DNA from: Malurus cyaneus samueli
Taxonomy: Eukaryota > Chordata > Aves > Passeriformes > Maluridae
Reading direction: 5' to 3'
NCBI GenBank assembly: GCA_009741485.1
Contig: CM019214.1
Span: 51,052,863-51,116,862, forward strand
DNA length: 64,000 bases
The notes beneath the pieces were generated by a model that ran no database searches, was not told the DNA's origin, and saw only the letters and a list, made by a program, of their open reading frames with translations. The position numbers and the translations under genes were made by a program. Each line of letters opens with the position of its first letter. Position 1 is the first letter of the stretch. Positions 1 to 14,371 of this stretch are shown here, piece by piece.

Positions 1-3000
1 GGTAAATTCCTGTAATTCTGCTGTGGCACAGGCTCCAAACAAATTATGTTTTGCAAAGGAAAATATCGAGACCCAACCAAGGGTAGCTGCTGATGTAGTT
101 CTGAGGGAACTCAGCCTTTAAAAGGCTCAGATTTATTGTCTCTATTCTAAATCAGCCATTGGAGGAACCATTGGAGGAAGCATTTGTGTGCTTCAGGCCC
201 TGGTCTGGGATGACAATACGGAATAGTAGTGGTTGACTCAGTTCCACCTTCATTCTGGAGCACTGAACACACCCTCGAGGAAAATTTCATCACTGCAATA
301 ATGAAATATAAATAACCATTTTCTGAGGACAAATATTTTGCTAAAAAATTTCAAAGCTGTTCATATTACTAGTTCCTACTGGTCTATATAATGAGGACAA
401 CAGGATTATATAAGTGCCTAAAGTTGAACGTGTATCTAGTTAACAATTGAATCTTCAATATGAAGGAAATTAGTCATACATTGCAAGCACATTTTGGAGC
501 AGTGTCATTTCCACAAAATCCAGCAGTGCAAATTGAAGGAAAAGAATATCACAAACCATAGATCACTCACTTCAATTCCACTTTTCAGATTTAGAAAAAT
601 TCAATAACTTCTCCAAAATATTTTTTGTCACTTGCACTTAGTTTGAAGTTTTCATCAGAAATTCCTCCTTATTTTGTTTTGCTGAAGAGTAAAATTGATA
701 TTTCATAGTCATCTCATTGATCCATCATCTTGAAAAGAGATAGATATATTTTATTGATATTTTGTTCATTCTTTCATTCATTAATCTGTTCATTCTTCTA
801 TTTTAGTTACGTTCAGCATGTTCATTCATTGTTTTCCATGCTAGTGTTAAAGAATTCATCACTGTATTTGGGCAAATCCAACTGCAGAATGAATTAAAGC
901 TGACTTTATCAGAACAAGTCAATCTACCCGTTTTTCCAACTTACGTTCAGACTGAAATGAAGATCTGATTTTCTAATACAATTTTATCCACTGGTTAAAA
1001 AAAAACAAAAAACAAAAAAACCCTTCTTAATTTATTAACCAAAACTTCTCTATTACCTTTTTCTTCAATTAGCAACATCATTTATTCTGCTCTATTGGCC
1101 CATAATTTCTTCAGCACATTAATCATGAACCTTTCCTCAGGTTCAGTGTCTAACATATGACCTTTTTCAGAATTACTGCTCTCATGAAAGGCTCTCACCA
1201 TCACTACCAGAAAAGACATTTCTTGGTCTCTATAAAATATTCAGGAGCACTTTTCACTCCAGCCAAGTAAAAAGAAAAAAAATTAATTGTCATATTAAAA
1301 CACTACAACTTTTTTATTGATCTAACAGTTCAGGGTCTCAAAACTTGCTTGGGTTTGTTTTAGCTGTAATAGCTATTAACACCAGCTAAGTGACTTCTGT
1401 CTAGACTCTTTTAGTGTAGTTATGACAATGAAATGCATGGTAAAGGTCTAACAAAGCTAGGTAATCACTTAAAAAGTGGCAACCCTTTGTGTTCACTGAA
1501 GAGGAATGACTGTTGTGCAACACTTAAATTTTACTGAGGCCCAGTGGAAAGAAGTGCTCTGTATTAAGATTATAATTGGTATTTGGTGTCAAGTAGACTG
1601 ACCATTGCAGTGTTAATGTTAATGTACCTGTACTACTAACGTTGTTGATTGCATTTTTGTTGCAATGATAACATTTTAATTGGACTGTAAGCATGGTGAG
1701 TCCTCTTTCACTTATAACAAGCCTTTCAGTGTAATGTAATAACTATCTGGAAGACTTCTGCTAAAATCAATATCCTTATCTTCCTTAAATTATAGCTTGA
1801 ACTGCATCACTGCTCCCTACATCCCCTGACTCATTCTTCACTCTCTCTTTCATCAAGAGTCATGACCTTTTCTTGTGTTTGCTCTTCAAACCCTTTCCTA
1901 AATTTACACTGTGATTTAGTAACAGAAAGAACAGTTTTATTGTCTATATAATTCTAAAATTTTTCGCCTTTTCAATAGCTGTAGAAAAGATCATTATTGT
2001 ACTCATCCCTCTTCATAGTTTTTCTTCAGGCATAGCAAGAACAGTGTTTAGCAGTATCTAAATCTTCTTAATCCCTTTTTAAAACACTTTTTTTTATTTC
2101 TTAAGGACACTACATTTTTCAGTTCTACATAGCTGGGTTATCAACACCATTGTCTGTCTGATTGATATGTTCTGTTCCTCAGCCTCTATCAAGAGGGTAA
2201 CTTACATCTAAATTTTAAGTTGCCTTAATGAGGACCATCAACTGTTGTGTTTGTCAAAGACTTCCAGAGTCCTTGTCAGCACTTATCATTTCTATCCCCT
2301 ATACCTCTCTATACTAACTACCTTACCTATATTTCTGCCATTGAGAAAAGGGAGCTGAATCTTGACCCTCAGGCCAAGCAACACCAAATATGTTATATAC
2401 ATACAGCCTAAAGCTACTCCCTGCTCAGTCACTTGCTTGAAACAAAACAAGAAGGGAATATTTTATGTAAGCTCAGGAACCAGATAGGTGCTTAAGATTA
2501 TTTCCCAGCTCTTTCTTTCTTAAAAATACAGATGCAGCCTCTAATACTTCAGAATTAAAAATTATAATAATGTGAAAAGTGGATTGAGGGAACAGTTCAC
2601 TTCCTTTTTCGAGAAAGCCATTACTTCTTCTGCTTTGACCTTTGTAGAATGGAAGCTGGGAAGCAGTCCATGAAATAGTTGTACTGCCTCCTAGATTTAT
2701 CCTATTTTCCCTTTTTCTTTCCCATGATCCCTTGATTGCTGAGTTGAAAAATATATATAGGATATATATACCCATAGGTATCATATTACATATGATACTA
2801 CTTGTTGCAAACTTGTATCTATTAACACTTGAAAAAAAATATATAAATATACACAATTTCTAAAGCAATATTCAACAGGATGGTTGCTTCATAAGGAAAG
2901 AAATAATTTTTATAGTTTCAGCAGAAATGAGCATAGTTCAAAATATTTTGGTGAAACACAGGTGGACAGGGGTTAACCACAGGGGTAAGAGCTTAAACAG

Positions 3001-6000
3001 CTAAGTATTCATTCAGAGAAACATATCTTTGCATTTAGAAGACTTTGGCTTTAAGTGCCATTTACCCTTCTAGGGGTTATTATGGATTTAGTTTGTTTTT
3101 AAATGACTTCCCAGAAATCAGTTAAGAATGAGCAAGAAGCAAGACTGGAGCACTGAACAAAGAAATTATTCAGACATTACTCTATTACAATTTAAGAGTA
3201 CAGCAATTTAGTGGATACAAAGAAAATAACCACAAAAATCCAATAGTGATACTTTAGTGCAAACATTCCAGTAAAGCCTCTGAACCATTAATATAAAAGG
3301 CCATTCAAGTCAAACATGTTAAATATGTATTATACAAAAAAAGGATCAAGGGAAAAATGCTGTTCTGAGTCCATCCCTAATCCCACTTATTTTGCAAAAT
3401 ACAGTGCAATAAAGCAAGGCCATGTTCTGAATTATTTCTTCAGCAGTTTGCAGACCCCTATAAAACAGTAGGGTTTTTTTTGAAAAATCCATTCTTTGTA
3501 GGTATTTTAATCTTATTGGAACTTTTGTTTTATTTGAATTTGAACATAACTTCTCAAAAACTCTACGTGTGGCATTGCACACCATTCCTGAGCTCTTTCA
3601 AGGGGGTAATGGAAACTTTGACAAGAGGAATTAGGCAGGAGTCAGAGAGAGCTGCAGAGGATCCTCTTGTTTTTAGGCTAACCTCTAACACAGGTGAGCA
3701 CAAACAATCCACACTCAGGCAATCAAGTCCAAAGGAACAACAGGAAGAAATTAACATAAAGTCAGGATACCTACCCTCTCTAAAAGTAATAATCACCTCA
3801 TTATTTTGATATGTTACATTTCCTCTTGGAAGTTTCTATGTAAGTGTAAGTTTTGGGGAAAACTTGTATTTGGGTCATGTGTACGTGTGTAGCCGCAGTT
3901 GTTCATGGATGGGATGAGGTGCAGACGGCGTGGAAATCTGAGTCTCACAGCTTTTCCTCTTAGATTCTGTGATGACCTTGCATGTAAGTAAAGAATAAAT
4001 TTTACCCTTAAAACAGTAGGCAGGATAATTGAAAATCATCACATCCCTGACGTAAGCATGTCTATCAGAAATACATCAATATTGAACTTGAGTCACCTAC
4101 ATCTTCTGGCCATCTTTGCGATTACCTATGCACAGATCTTTGATTTAATGGAATATATAACTATTTATGACAACAAAAGACTATTCTGCTGTTTTAAAAC
4201 TAGCTGAAAGAAGATTTACAGAAGAAATTTTTATTTTTACAGTTAGGCTGACTTGAGAAAAGCACAAGTAGGGACTTGGAAGTGCAGATCAATTTTCCAG
4301 TTAGCACATTCTGACAACGAGATTTTCATTTTAATGATCAACTCAGGTCTCTTCACCACTGGCAACTCCTTCCACTGTACCAATCCAGAAATAAGTCAAC
4401 ACGTTGGCTTTGTCTTAGTTAAAGCATCAGCTTATGCTTTACAACAATGTTTAAAGTGAGAAACTCTGCAAACAAATTAAAAAGCATATGTGAGACAGCT
4501 CATGTAGTTAAGTGATGCTAAATGCCTTGCTGAATGAGGTTAACTCCTGTTTTTATATCCCAGGAGAAGATGAGCAATAAGTAAGGGCATTGAGTAAAAT
4601 GAAAAGAAGATTTACTTCCTTTCTCCTACTTTACATGCTAGTCCCCAAGCCATGTCTGAGCATACACGAGCTTTTCAGCTTTATAAATTATTCTGTCTGT
4701 TGCTCTGTGGTTATGCATGTGTCCTATGCACCATAAGAAGTCAGAAGTACTTCAAGGTCTGAACGTGCAGCAATGCACTCTTCAACTCCAAATGTACTAA
4801 AAACAGCTTTCAATATTTTGTTTCCTTGGACCATCACAGGTTCAGAATGTTTTCTTCCTACAGGGATCAGGAATAAGCTACAATCCCTCTTTGGTAATAT
4901 ACACTCTAGATCTTAATCATCTATTTATACAGACATTTCCTTTTTACAAATAAATGTAGAGTGAAACAGAATAAATATTCATTTAAAACCCAAATGTTTA
5001 TGTTTTGGAAAATGCCTGTTTACCAGAAATTCTTCAAACAGAATGATGTTCTCCAGCTGCAGGGAAGGTTTCCATTAAAATGCTTTTATATTCATTGGCT
5101 TCACTACTATAGCAGAGTGACCCTCTGTTGGGTAATGAGTGAGTTAGGGTTTCAGGTTGCATCAAATCCTTCCTTCTATCTGCAACAGGAAGGCTGTGGT
5201 GGTGTAAATTAACTGGTTAGCTGATGAAAGGGCATGATAACACCAGAAGGAATGCAAAACCTGTTGATTTCTATATACAGTGTAATGATGGATGTTTCCT
5301 TTAGAAAAAGATTTCTTTTTAAGGGTAAAAGAAAAGTCATATGGGATGCATAAGAGTGCAGCAGTGTGCAAGATAAGAAGTGCACTTCCTGACTCTTTTG
5401 TACTGTTTCCCTGACAGCAGCGGAGACACACGTGCACAGCTCAGCCTGGCTCACAGCACTACCCTGGGCTGATGGTTCACACCACATGAGTTTCATGCAG
5501 TGCCTTTCTAAAGAGGCTGCCTTGCCAGATAGTAGAATTACTGTCTACTACTTTACATCTACTTCCTGAAGGAGGCTAGTATGCAAAAAGCATCTGTCAC
5601 GTCACTGCTGCTCAGAAAATTTGGAGAAGAGGACTGAAACCAAGGTACAGATCATGTGGAATACGCTTGCCATTCTTATTTCAGTTCTCCTTATGGGCCT
5701 ACCTGAGGCTCCAACTGCTTCCTCCAATTCCTTGACCTTTCTCTAAACCTACCACAGGTTGGTTGCTGCCCACCATTTAATGCTCTGATATGCTCTGAAC
5801 ACCTCAACATGCACAGTGTCTTCTTGCCTGAGTGGTCTCCAGGACTGAGACATCCTTTACCTCTTTGTCTGAGGAACAACACAGTCTGTTGCCGAGTGTG
5901 CCAGACTCACACGTGACCTAGCATGACCCCAAAAGCTGGAATCCATATGATGACTTAAATTGTTTCTTACTGATAAAATATTTAACAAGTCTCATAGATA

Positions 6001-9000
6001 ATATTTGACATATTTCCTGGAAGGGATATAATGCATTCTTAAAGCATGTAAATTACTAATGATATTTTATAAAGATAGTGAACCCTTCATATCACTCTTA
6101 GTGCATCCACAGGAAGTCAGCTTTTCTGATTCAAACCAAGATTAGTAACATGCAGAAAATAATTAATAATAAATAGAGGTCTTCCTTCTCTGGCAAAAGG
6201 AAGACAAGCACTTTTTCAAGCCAAATTATGAGGAAAGTATAGTTACTGTGCTTCTTAGCTAAACCAAACTCAGGTACACTTTGAGTAGTGATGAATTGAC
6301 TTTTTTGAGGTACAATATGAGTGAAATAGAAAATTACACAATAGTCAAAGATGTAGAAATGAAAATAACTTTGTGAAATGCCATCAATTGCTTGTTTGCT
6401 AGGAAGAAGTAAAACACTAAGCTACAAAACATATGAGTTATGTGTGACTGTATCAGAAACTGACTTTTGCTGCTTGCCACTGCTTAGCAGTACCTCAACC
6501 CTAGTGAAATCATTAAGGACAGTGTTCAAGGAAACAATTCATAGTGGGCAGTTCTCACTGTAAAATGTTATGATTTTTCACTTAACATAAAAATTATAAG
6601 ATAAATTCCTCAAGCAATAAACTAAGGTTTGATTTTCTTCATATTTACTGTATTTTATCTCAAGCTCATTTAGATTCATTCACCTCCTTCATATTACTGG
6701 ATGTGATTCAATGACTAAAGGCCAGCACTCTTCTGTCTAACCTTGGACACATTATAATCCAAACTGTGAATTGTGAGTGATGCATTTCCTATTGTTGTTG
6801 TAATAATTCCTCCCACTCCTTTTACAAGACTTCTAATTAAGTAGATTTGATAAAAAAGCCCTAAGGTCAAGGATTGTGACTTTTTAAAAAAATGTTTGCG
6901 TTGCCATAGAAAATATGAAGGTGCTCCTGTATTCAGTTCATCACAGAACTGTCAATCTGGACTTAATTCATATGTAAGAATCTGAACTGAAAGTGAACCT
7001 CCTTTTCTTTTCCCAGTGTTCAGAGAAATACAATCAGTTAGGGCTCCTGAAGGATTAGGGCGGATGAGAAAGGTGAGGACTCACCAAATACTGTTCTGGC
7101 ATAGGCATGGGAGAGGGGAGGAATCAGAAATATCTACTGTCCGAGCACAGCTTTGGTCAGTCCTCCCCTCTACTGCTTTTCCAAGAACTGGAGCATCATC
7201 TCCATGACAAAGCCAGAGCTACCAGAACAGTCAGTCAGAAATACCAAGGGTCTGACCATTAGGGTTAATGAGCTAAAGACACTGATTCTCTGTAGACTTA
7301 CCCCTCATAGGGTGCTCTCTCTTCTGCTGTCTGGGCTTTCCTGCTATAGATTAACCCTCTTCTGTCACAAGAGCACTAGCTCTAAATTCTCCTCCTAAAC
7401 TGACACAAGTGAGCAGAACCATAGCACAGCGTCAGGGTCAGGGCAGGGTGGATATGACAGTGGGGGATAGACTTCATCTTTTCTAAACAGAGAGTTTGGA
7501 TAGTTCCTGAAAGGGGAAGAAACAGTCACAAGGATTAGTACTGGGGAGTTGCTGCTCGGTGAGCAGCAGAGAGAAAAAAATCTGCTAAGGTGTAAGCAGC
7601 TGTAGCACAAGTGAGTTTGTTTTCTTTGCTTGATTTGTTTATTTTTCTACAGTCCCCTCTGTCTTGACCTCCTTGTTACAGAGCTTCATGGTCTGTCTTT
7701 ATGGCAATTTCAGTGATATGAAGAGGCCTGTTTTAAGTGACCACCCAAGAGAAGAGCAAATCAATTTCCCCTTTAAGAACCGTGCCTTATATAAAGAAAA
7801 GAAAAAAAAAATCCTGGGAAACCATGACATGCCTCTTTAAAATAGTTGTCTATTAAGAAGCAAATTTCTTATTTCAGTTAACATTTAATTGAATTGTGTG
7901 GCTGTGTAACCAAAAGCTGGAAGAGATTTTTGAAAGGGGGCTACTAGAACGATTTTTCTAGAAAATGTTGTTTCCTGATAACTTAACTTTTCCCTATAAT
8001 ATATATAGGTATATATATAGAATATACAGATACTCCCAAAACAGAGGCATTCAAAGCTGTCTGAAATTGCAGAAATTTTCAGTCAACACAAATGATGATT
8101 TTATTTGATAGGAAAACTTGTCAGCTGAGGAAAACTTTTCAGCCAAGCATATAAACTGCTGGATACTGAAGACTAACAAAGGTAAAAACTCTACTGACAA
8201 TTCCATTGTATGCTTAAGATATTCCATCTTAGATCCAAGCTATTTGTTTGCCAGACACAGTAGAGCAGTTCTTCTTCCTTGTAAGAAAATGTGGCTATAT
8301 TGCATGTTCTGTGTGAAAGAAAATAAAACCTTCCTGTCTTAAATCCTCAGATCTGAAAGGTTAATAATTTAACAATGCAGAACATAAAGAAAAGAAGACA
8401 CAGAGTATTGTGTTGCTATTTTAGAAAAAGAGGTAAGTACTGAGCACAAATGCTACCTGCTGGGAATTAGTACTAACTATTTTATTATTTCCTTTTGAGG
8501 AAGTATTCATTCTTTCAAAAAGCATTTGTGGTATAGAAAAATCTTATCACACTCCTAAAATATAAATGCTTCTACTGCCCCCCTCAATGAAAAGAAAACA
8601 TTCTCTGAATAGTCATTGTTCATCAGGTCTAAACTTTTACTACTCATAAGAGTGGTTCCTACAGGAATGGCTGTTTTTATGGGGCACCTGAAGTCTTGAG
8701 GTTTAGGTTCTTTAGTGTGATCTACGGCATTTTTGTCTTCTAATTCACAGAGACAGTACTTGCTGAAGAATGTCCCTCAAATTCCCTTTATTGAGTCCTT
8801 TTCATTCCTCTTTTACATATTACAAACTGGCATTCCAAGTGGACTTCTTCCTGATTGCTATTTCATGGGAGGAGCAGAGATTGCAATCAAATAAATTCAA
8901 ATTACTTCAGCTGTCTGGCTAGACTTGGAGGCTATCAGCTTTAAATGATCACTTGTGTGGCATGTGCTCCCAGCAATGGGTAAAATGCATCTGTAAGGTC

Positions 9001-10381
9001 CTGTACTAACAGTTCTTGTAATGAGCAAGGTAGCCATTGGAGCTGTGCCTGACAGTCTCAAGCAAATTCTTTGTGATTATATCACCAACCTTATTTCTAA
9101 TGACCCACAACAATCAGTAAGTCTCTGGTGCCCACTGTTCCTGAATAACCTTTGTTAAAGGAGAGAGGAAAAAAATAAAGAAAGTATGAGATGCCTTTTT
9201 TTTTTTGTTGCTAATTTTTAATGCATTGGCTCTGATTTTTTTTTTTCTTCTAACTTGTATTCATCTTCTTGCTGTTAGACTTAATCCTGAATTATGAGGT
9301 CTACTTGCTTTTAGGAAGATTTTCTTAGACTGAGATCAATTACTGCCTTTGCATGCTACACATTTACTGTAAGTGCTTTCCAGCCTCGACCCCAGAGAAG
9401 GCCAGCTCAGTTACTGTGGAGACCTAAATGCATTCAAGAAGGGGATTAGGTGCTGATTGGTACAGACAGTCAATTAGTACTTCAAAGGGAAGCTGACTCC
9501 TTGTTTTATCCACACAGAACATGGGATAAAAGATTTTAGTTTGATGTCTTGTAATCTCTGTTGTTTCAGCGTTTACCAGGACAGCATGATATTGGAAGAT
9601 TTCTCGGAAGTTAAAAGAGTCCTGCATTGGTTCCTAATGGAATGGAAGCACTAAGAGAAACATTGACATTGTGTGATCTGTACACACTAGCTTTCCTAAA
9701 GCATTTCAGGCTGCAGTGACTCTCTGGGACTCTGTCTGTTCAAGTCAAAAGTATTTTAAATCTCTGTGATGTGCTGATCAAACCTTGAACTGTCAGGTCG
9801 AATAATTTCCACAAAACCAGTTCTATTTATGATTAATTAAAATTTCTTCTTGATTGCATACAGTCCTTTTTAATGTATAATCCCTTCATTGTGCGGTGAT
9901 TCAGAGTTCGGGCCCAATCCCTTAAATAAAAAGCAAATTATTTCAGTGCATGTTATGCCTATGCTGAGATGTATTAAGTCCACCCATTTGATAAAGGAAA
10001 CAAAAGGCAGAAAACTAAGCTGATAACAAGCAAACCAATATACTGTAAAGGTGATTCATGGTGACTATATAACTACAAAGTACTTTGTGTACATTGGTTA
10101 AAATTTTGCCCTTTAAAGGACCGACTGTATGCCAGCTTTGTAATGAACTGATGGCTGTAGTTGTGTTTGCAAGTTCTGGTCTCCATTCTCAAAGGAGCAA
10201 AACATCAGATCAGTATGCAATTGCAAACAGCAATATTGAAGAAAATATTTTGACTTTTATACGCAGTACATGGTTTATTTTTGTTAAAACAAGGAATAGA
10301 AACCATGACTAGAATTATTTGAGTATATGACAGCTAAAATATTCATATATTATTCATTATTTGTACTATTAATAAATTTAT
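1..10381. other. AT-rich non-coding DNA, no gene seen
   Basis: No frame on either strand looks like a conserved protein, and no tRNA, rRNA or CpG island is visible. There are short A-rich or T-rich patches near 1000-1022, 7800-7812 and 9198-9246, and AT dinucleotide patches near 2748-2770 and 7998-8024. A small inverted repeat lies at 2778-2798. Most open frames are under 130 codons and rich in Phe, Leu, Ser and Lys, as expected from AT-rich noise. The stretch could be intron or intergenic; the sequence does not decide. Confidence 0.75.
2778..2798. repeat. Short inverted repeat, 9-bp arms
   Basis: GTATCATAT and ATATGATAC flank a 3-base loop (TAC). It lies just after an AT dinucleotide patch. 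It is probably chance or slippage in AT-rich DNA; no function is implied. Confidence 0.6.
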
Positions 10382-10629
10382 TTTACTCTTCCTTCTTCTG
10401 TCTTCCTACTCTTCATATTCCTCTTTTTCTTTTTTCTTCTCCTCCTCCTCCTCCTCCTCCTTCTGTCTTTTCCTCTTCTTGTTCTTCTTGTTCTTCTTGT
10501 TCTTCTTGTTCTTGTTCTTCTTCTTCTTCTTCTTCTTCTTCTTCTTCTTCTTCTTCTTCTTCTTCTTCGTCTTCTTCTTCTGTTTCTTCTGTTTCTTCTC
10601 CTTCTGTTTCTTCTGTTTCTTCTCCTCTT
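10382..10629. repeat. Polypyrimidine TTC/CTC microsatellite
   Basis: About 250 bases are almost purely pyrimidine on the plus strand. In order it holds a mixed TTC/TCT lead-in, a CTC-repeat block (about 10438-10460), a block of 9-bp TTGTTCTTC units (about 10487-10514), about 18 uninterrupted TTC triplets (10515-10568), and an interrupted TTC/TGTTTC tail. All six frames stay open through parts of it, giving poly-Ser or poly-Arg frames that are artefacts of the repeat and not genes. Confidence 0.97.
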
Positions 10630-13114
10630 GAAGCCCTTCTCTTTACCTATATTCATTATTTGTTTACACCTGATTGTTCTGTCTCTCATCAGATAAATAT
10701 AAGGGAATTCTTGTCCAAATGACACTAAAAATGAAAAAGAGAGAGCACAATCTAGGATGGATATTTAGAACCATCCAAATTCAAAAATTCAGTTGCACTA
10801 TCTAAGTAAGGAAAAGAGCAGTGCTAGATTTATCTCACCTAACTTTATACAACTAAAATTCAGATGTGAGACAGTTATAGTGTATGAAAAACTTTACTGG
10901 CTGTGGAAGAAATGAGCACTCTTAGGGAATGATTTTGTTGATTTGTTTTAGATATGCACATTAGAATGAAAGGAATTGATCTCTGAAGTGCTAAGTCATC
11001 TGTATTTTATCAGATGCATTCCATCAGAATCCGATTATCATGAAGTTCCTATGTGGTACATGAAGTTCAGCAAATTATAAGCATAAGTATAAGCATAATT
11101 GCATGCATAATTTAACTTATCTAATTTTTTAACTGCCTTCAGCACAGACTAGTGTCTCTCTAAGTTGCTTGTCAGAGAAACCTACAATAATGTTTCCCTT
11201 TGCCCTTGTTTCCTATTTTGTGTACTGAACACAAGAGATTTTTTAGTAACTACAGATACAGTGTTAATTATGCATAAGAACTGATTACAGATTGCTCACA
11301 GGATGTTTAAAAGTATGATTGAACAAAAACCTGTATTAAGAGAATGCATTTTAGACTACTTATTTATTTGGCATCCATTAGCCTAGAATAATAAGAGAAA
11401 ATTATATTTCTCATCCATTTTGCAAACTAGATGTTAAATTTTCATAGTCTTGACACTATTTTGCTTTGAGCATACTAAACTTTGTTGATACTGATCTGCT
11501 GTGATGTCTGTGTGTTCCCATCAACATTTACACATCGCTTATACAGGTTTTCTTCCTTTGAAACTATGTGAACGGTTTCTTCCTTTTTAGTTCATAGTTC
11601 ACCAATGGGACATCTCAGCAGTTTCCGTGACTTCATATGCACCTTTTCCAGCCTAGCCCAGGGGAAACTATTCCTCAGTGTAACAGCCAGAGTGATACTA
11701 TGGCCCAGATAATGTTGTAAGAACTATACCCTAGAATGCCCAGAAGAGGAACAGAGTTGTTGATGCTTTCTGGTTTTCAGTTACAAACCACACTGTGGGT
11801 GCATTATGTTTCTGGGTTTTGTTTCTGTCACTATGTAACAGTATAACTTGGAATTTTAATTGCTCCCAAATCCTACCATTACCTATATCCAGTGCTGTGA
11901 TAGCACTGTGATAACATGTTCTAAAGGGCAGAAACAAATAAGCATCTTTTCACTGATGAAAAGTTAAAATGTACATCAACACTTCTCTTGTGATACTGAG
12001 CTCAACTGACAGAGAATTTTACCCAAAAGATAGGACTCACTATACAACTTAGAAACAATTCTTGCAGTACACCGTGCAACCAGTTCTCAGAATGACTATG
12101 GCAGCTGAAGAGCTATCTAACTTTCAGTATCTTCATTTCCACCTGTGACAAATGTGATTTTGTTTCTCTTTCGTCCTCATTGGTTTAATACAGATTCATG
12201 TCTATTGAACGAAAAGAAGAAAAAGGCATACCCAAATGTTTTTAAACTAGCAGTTCTGTCTGTGGCTTTAAAAGCAAAGAGCATATTAACAAAAAAAAAA
12301 AAAATCAAAAGGAAATATGTTGGAAAGCCATGCTTCATTTAATTTGAGTCTGGTTAAAGGACAAAATAGGAAAATAAAGTGAGGCAACTGTATCTGACAC
12401 ATGAAAAAGAATTAACATTTTTAGTGACAACACTTAGATTAAAAAATAGTTTATAAAGCTCAAAAAAACCCAAACCTAAAAGACTTCATAGAACTGTGAA
12501 ACTGCTGACACTTTCACATTTAATCCAGCAACAATGTTTTTGGTTATATGCTATGTCTGCTAAGATTTGTGCCTGAATTTCCTGATATATTGGTCTGATA
12601 AACCCAGAATAATCTGTTTCCCACAGCTCTTATAGGAGTTGCACCCCAGATGAGCAATGCAGCAATATCACAACAGTACCTATACCTCTACATCATCATG
12701 GAGAATACTACACAAACAATCAATTACAGTGCTGGTGTAGTACCAGTATCATCTTTCATTATTTATGGATGTACACAGGCCAGCCAGTCCTCCTTCTCTG
12801 CTTCCAATCCCTGAAAATAATCTCTATGCTGCAAAAACACCCCATTCAAGAGGAGATGCCTGATTATTCAAACTGCCACAACAGAGTCCTTCTCCCATCC
12901 CTGCCTTGGACCATTCGTTTCCAAAAGCAATATGGACAACACTGTATGAAAATTATTAAACCTACTTAACAAGTCAGTCTCCTTAAATGTGTGTACATTT
13001 ACCTGCTTATGCCTATTTTATTCCATTTCTGGTTCTGGTGCGCTTTTCAGGGCACACGCTGAAACACAACTTTATCAAATTTTCTTGTATTTCTTATATT
13101 TTTAATATCCCTGG
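10630..13114. other. Non-coding DNA, no gene seen
   Basis: This is AT-rich sequence with no recognised repeat apart from an A-run at 12291-12303. Short open frames on both strands show no family features. Confidence 0.7.
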
Positions 13115-13248
13115 AAATATTTAGAAGTCATCTGGACACAATCCTGAGTAACAGTGTTCTTGGGGACCCTGCATGAGCTGTGAATTGGACTAGATGACTC
13201 CAGTGGTCTCTTCCAATTTATCTGTTCTGCGATTCCATGATTCCATAG
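13115..13248 (+). mobile_element. CR1 LINE, 3' end fragment, sense
   Basis: The segment from GGGGACCCTGC through TTGGACTAGATGACTCCAG and TCTCTTCCAA to GATTCCATGATTCCAT follows the 3' untranslated end of avian CR1 non-LTR retrotransposons. The last bases are two copies of an 8-base unit of the ATTCTATG type, which is how CR1 elements end. The 5' side fades out near 13115, consistent with the usual 5' truncation. It carries no coding capacity. The left boundary is uncertain by a few tens of bases. Confidence 0.85.
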
Positions 13249-13294
13249 GGGACAAAAGAGCCCAAAACTCACCTCACAGTGACGTGACTGACGT

Positions 13295-13296
<2 letters not shown>

Positions 13297-13341
<45 letters not shown>
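13297..13341. repeat. (GT)22 dinucleotide microsatellite
   Basis: An uninterrupted GT run of about 44 bases follows an ACGTACGT lead-in. It starts about 50 bases after the CR1 3' end. Confidence 0.98.
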
Positions 13342-13342
<1 letters not shown>

Positions 13343-14371
13343 AACTACTCTTGCTAAGCAGGAAATCCTAGCTGATCTAATAATTAAACTTACTTAAGAG
13401 GACTGTAGTCCTGGTAAACTTATTCCCAAGTATGAAGCTGTTTTAATCAGGAGTTTTTAATCTCAATAAAATGATGCTGAGACATCAGTACAGTGCCTAC
13501 GATGACTGCTTCTTCATACAGCCTTTGCTAAATGTTGCTACTCGACAAGATTTCACTCATGAAAGAATTTTGAGAGGGAATTTATTTCAATGTCCAGTCT
13601 GCCTGTACAATACACTTCTCAGTTCAGCCATTGTTCTGAATTGGCTGTTTCCTCCTTAGCTTGATGAGCTTTCTCAACAGGATCAGAAGTTCAGTTTCAT
13701 ATTGTCACTAACTCATAAATCACAAGGGTTGAAGGACCATTGCTCTTCTGCCACAGACCTCTATGCTGAGCAACATTCACCTCATCCAAGCACCAATTTC
13801 ATGGCAGTGAGAATCCAGCTGGATAGCTTCAGAAAAGTTTTTTCACTTCTTATACAAAGGCCCTACAGGAAAAGGGAGATGTCTCACATAGAAGACTTAC
13901 ACAGGAAAAGGGAGATTTCTCATAGCTTCAGTCTTCCATTTTCCAAAACTAGTTGAAAGTTTTTCAGCCTCCTGAGCTTGTGGCATTGCTAGGAATTCCA
14001 CTCTCTCACAAATTATAATCCCACATTAATAATAATAAATTATTAATTGTCCTGAAACTGTTGCATATGCTTTTGATATAAGCTAATGTTTCTAGAGTGA
14101 TTAATAGCAGTAATTACATATATGATTAAAATTATGATATCACCCACTTCCTCCCACAAAAAAATTGAAAAAAAAAACAACCAAAAAAACTATTAAAAAA
14201 AAAAAACCCAGCATAATTTTATGGAAAATATGCTAGGCAGTTTCATGGAAAAAATACAAATATCATAATTGAAAACATGTTTCATTTTTTAATCCAATTA
14301 ACATGTAAAATAAATTTATGATGGAAGCACAGGCAGGCAAACTGGGAGCTCCAGTTTATTTTCTGAATTAT
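13342..14371. other. Non-coding DNA with a small duplication
   Basis: No gene is seen. The stretch contains the 36-bp duplication listed separately and A-rich tracts at 14157-14207. There is a weak AATAATAAATTATTAATT palindromic patch near 14028. Confidence 0.7.
13865..13926 (+). repeat. Two-copy 36-bp tandem duplication
   Basis: ACAGGAAAAGGGAGAT begins at 13865 and again at 13901, followed by GTCTCACATAG and TTCTCATAG respectively. The repeat period is exactly 36 bases, so an open frame through it shows a 12-residue echo (RKREMSHIEDLH, then RKREISHS). Both copies are short and already diverged, pointing to an old tandem slippage event. Confidence 0.85.

Noticed and set aside
10327..10725. 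Poly-Ser and poly-Arg frames
   Set aside because: Direct consequence of the TTC/CTC microsatellite.
13702..13830. Possible antisense CR1 end (CATAAATCACAAGGGTTGAA)
   Set aside because: Resembles a CR1 3' start for about 25 bases, then loses the expected order; too weak to call.
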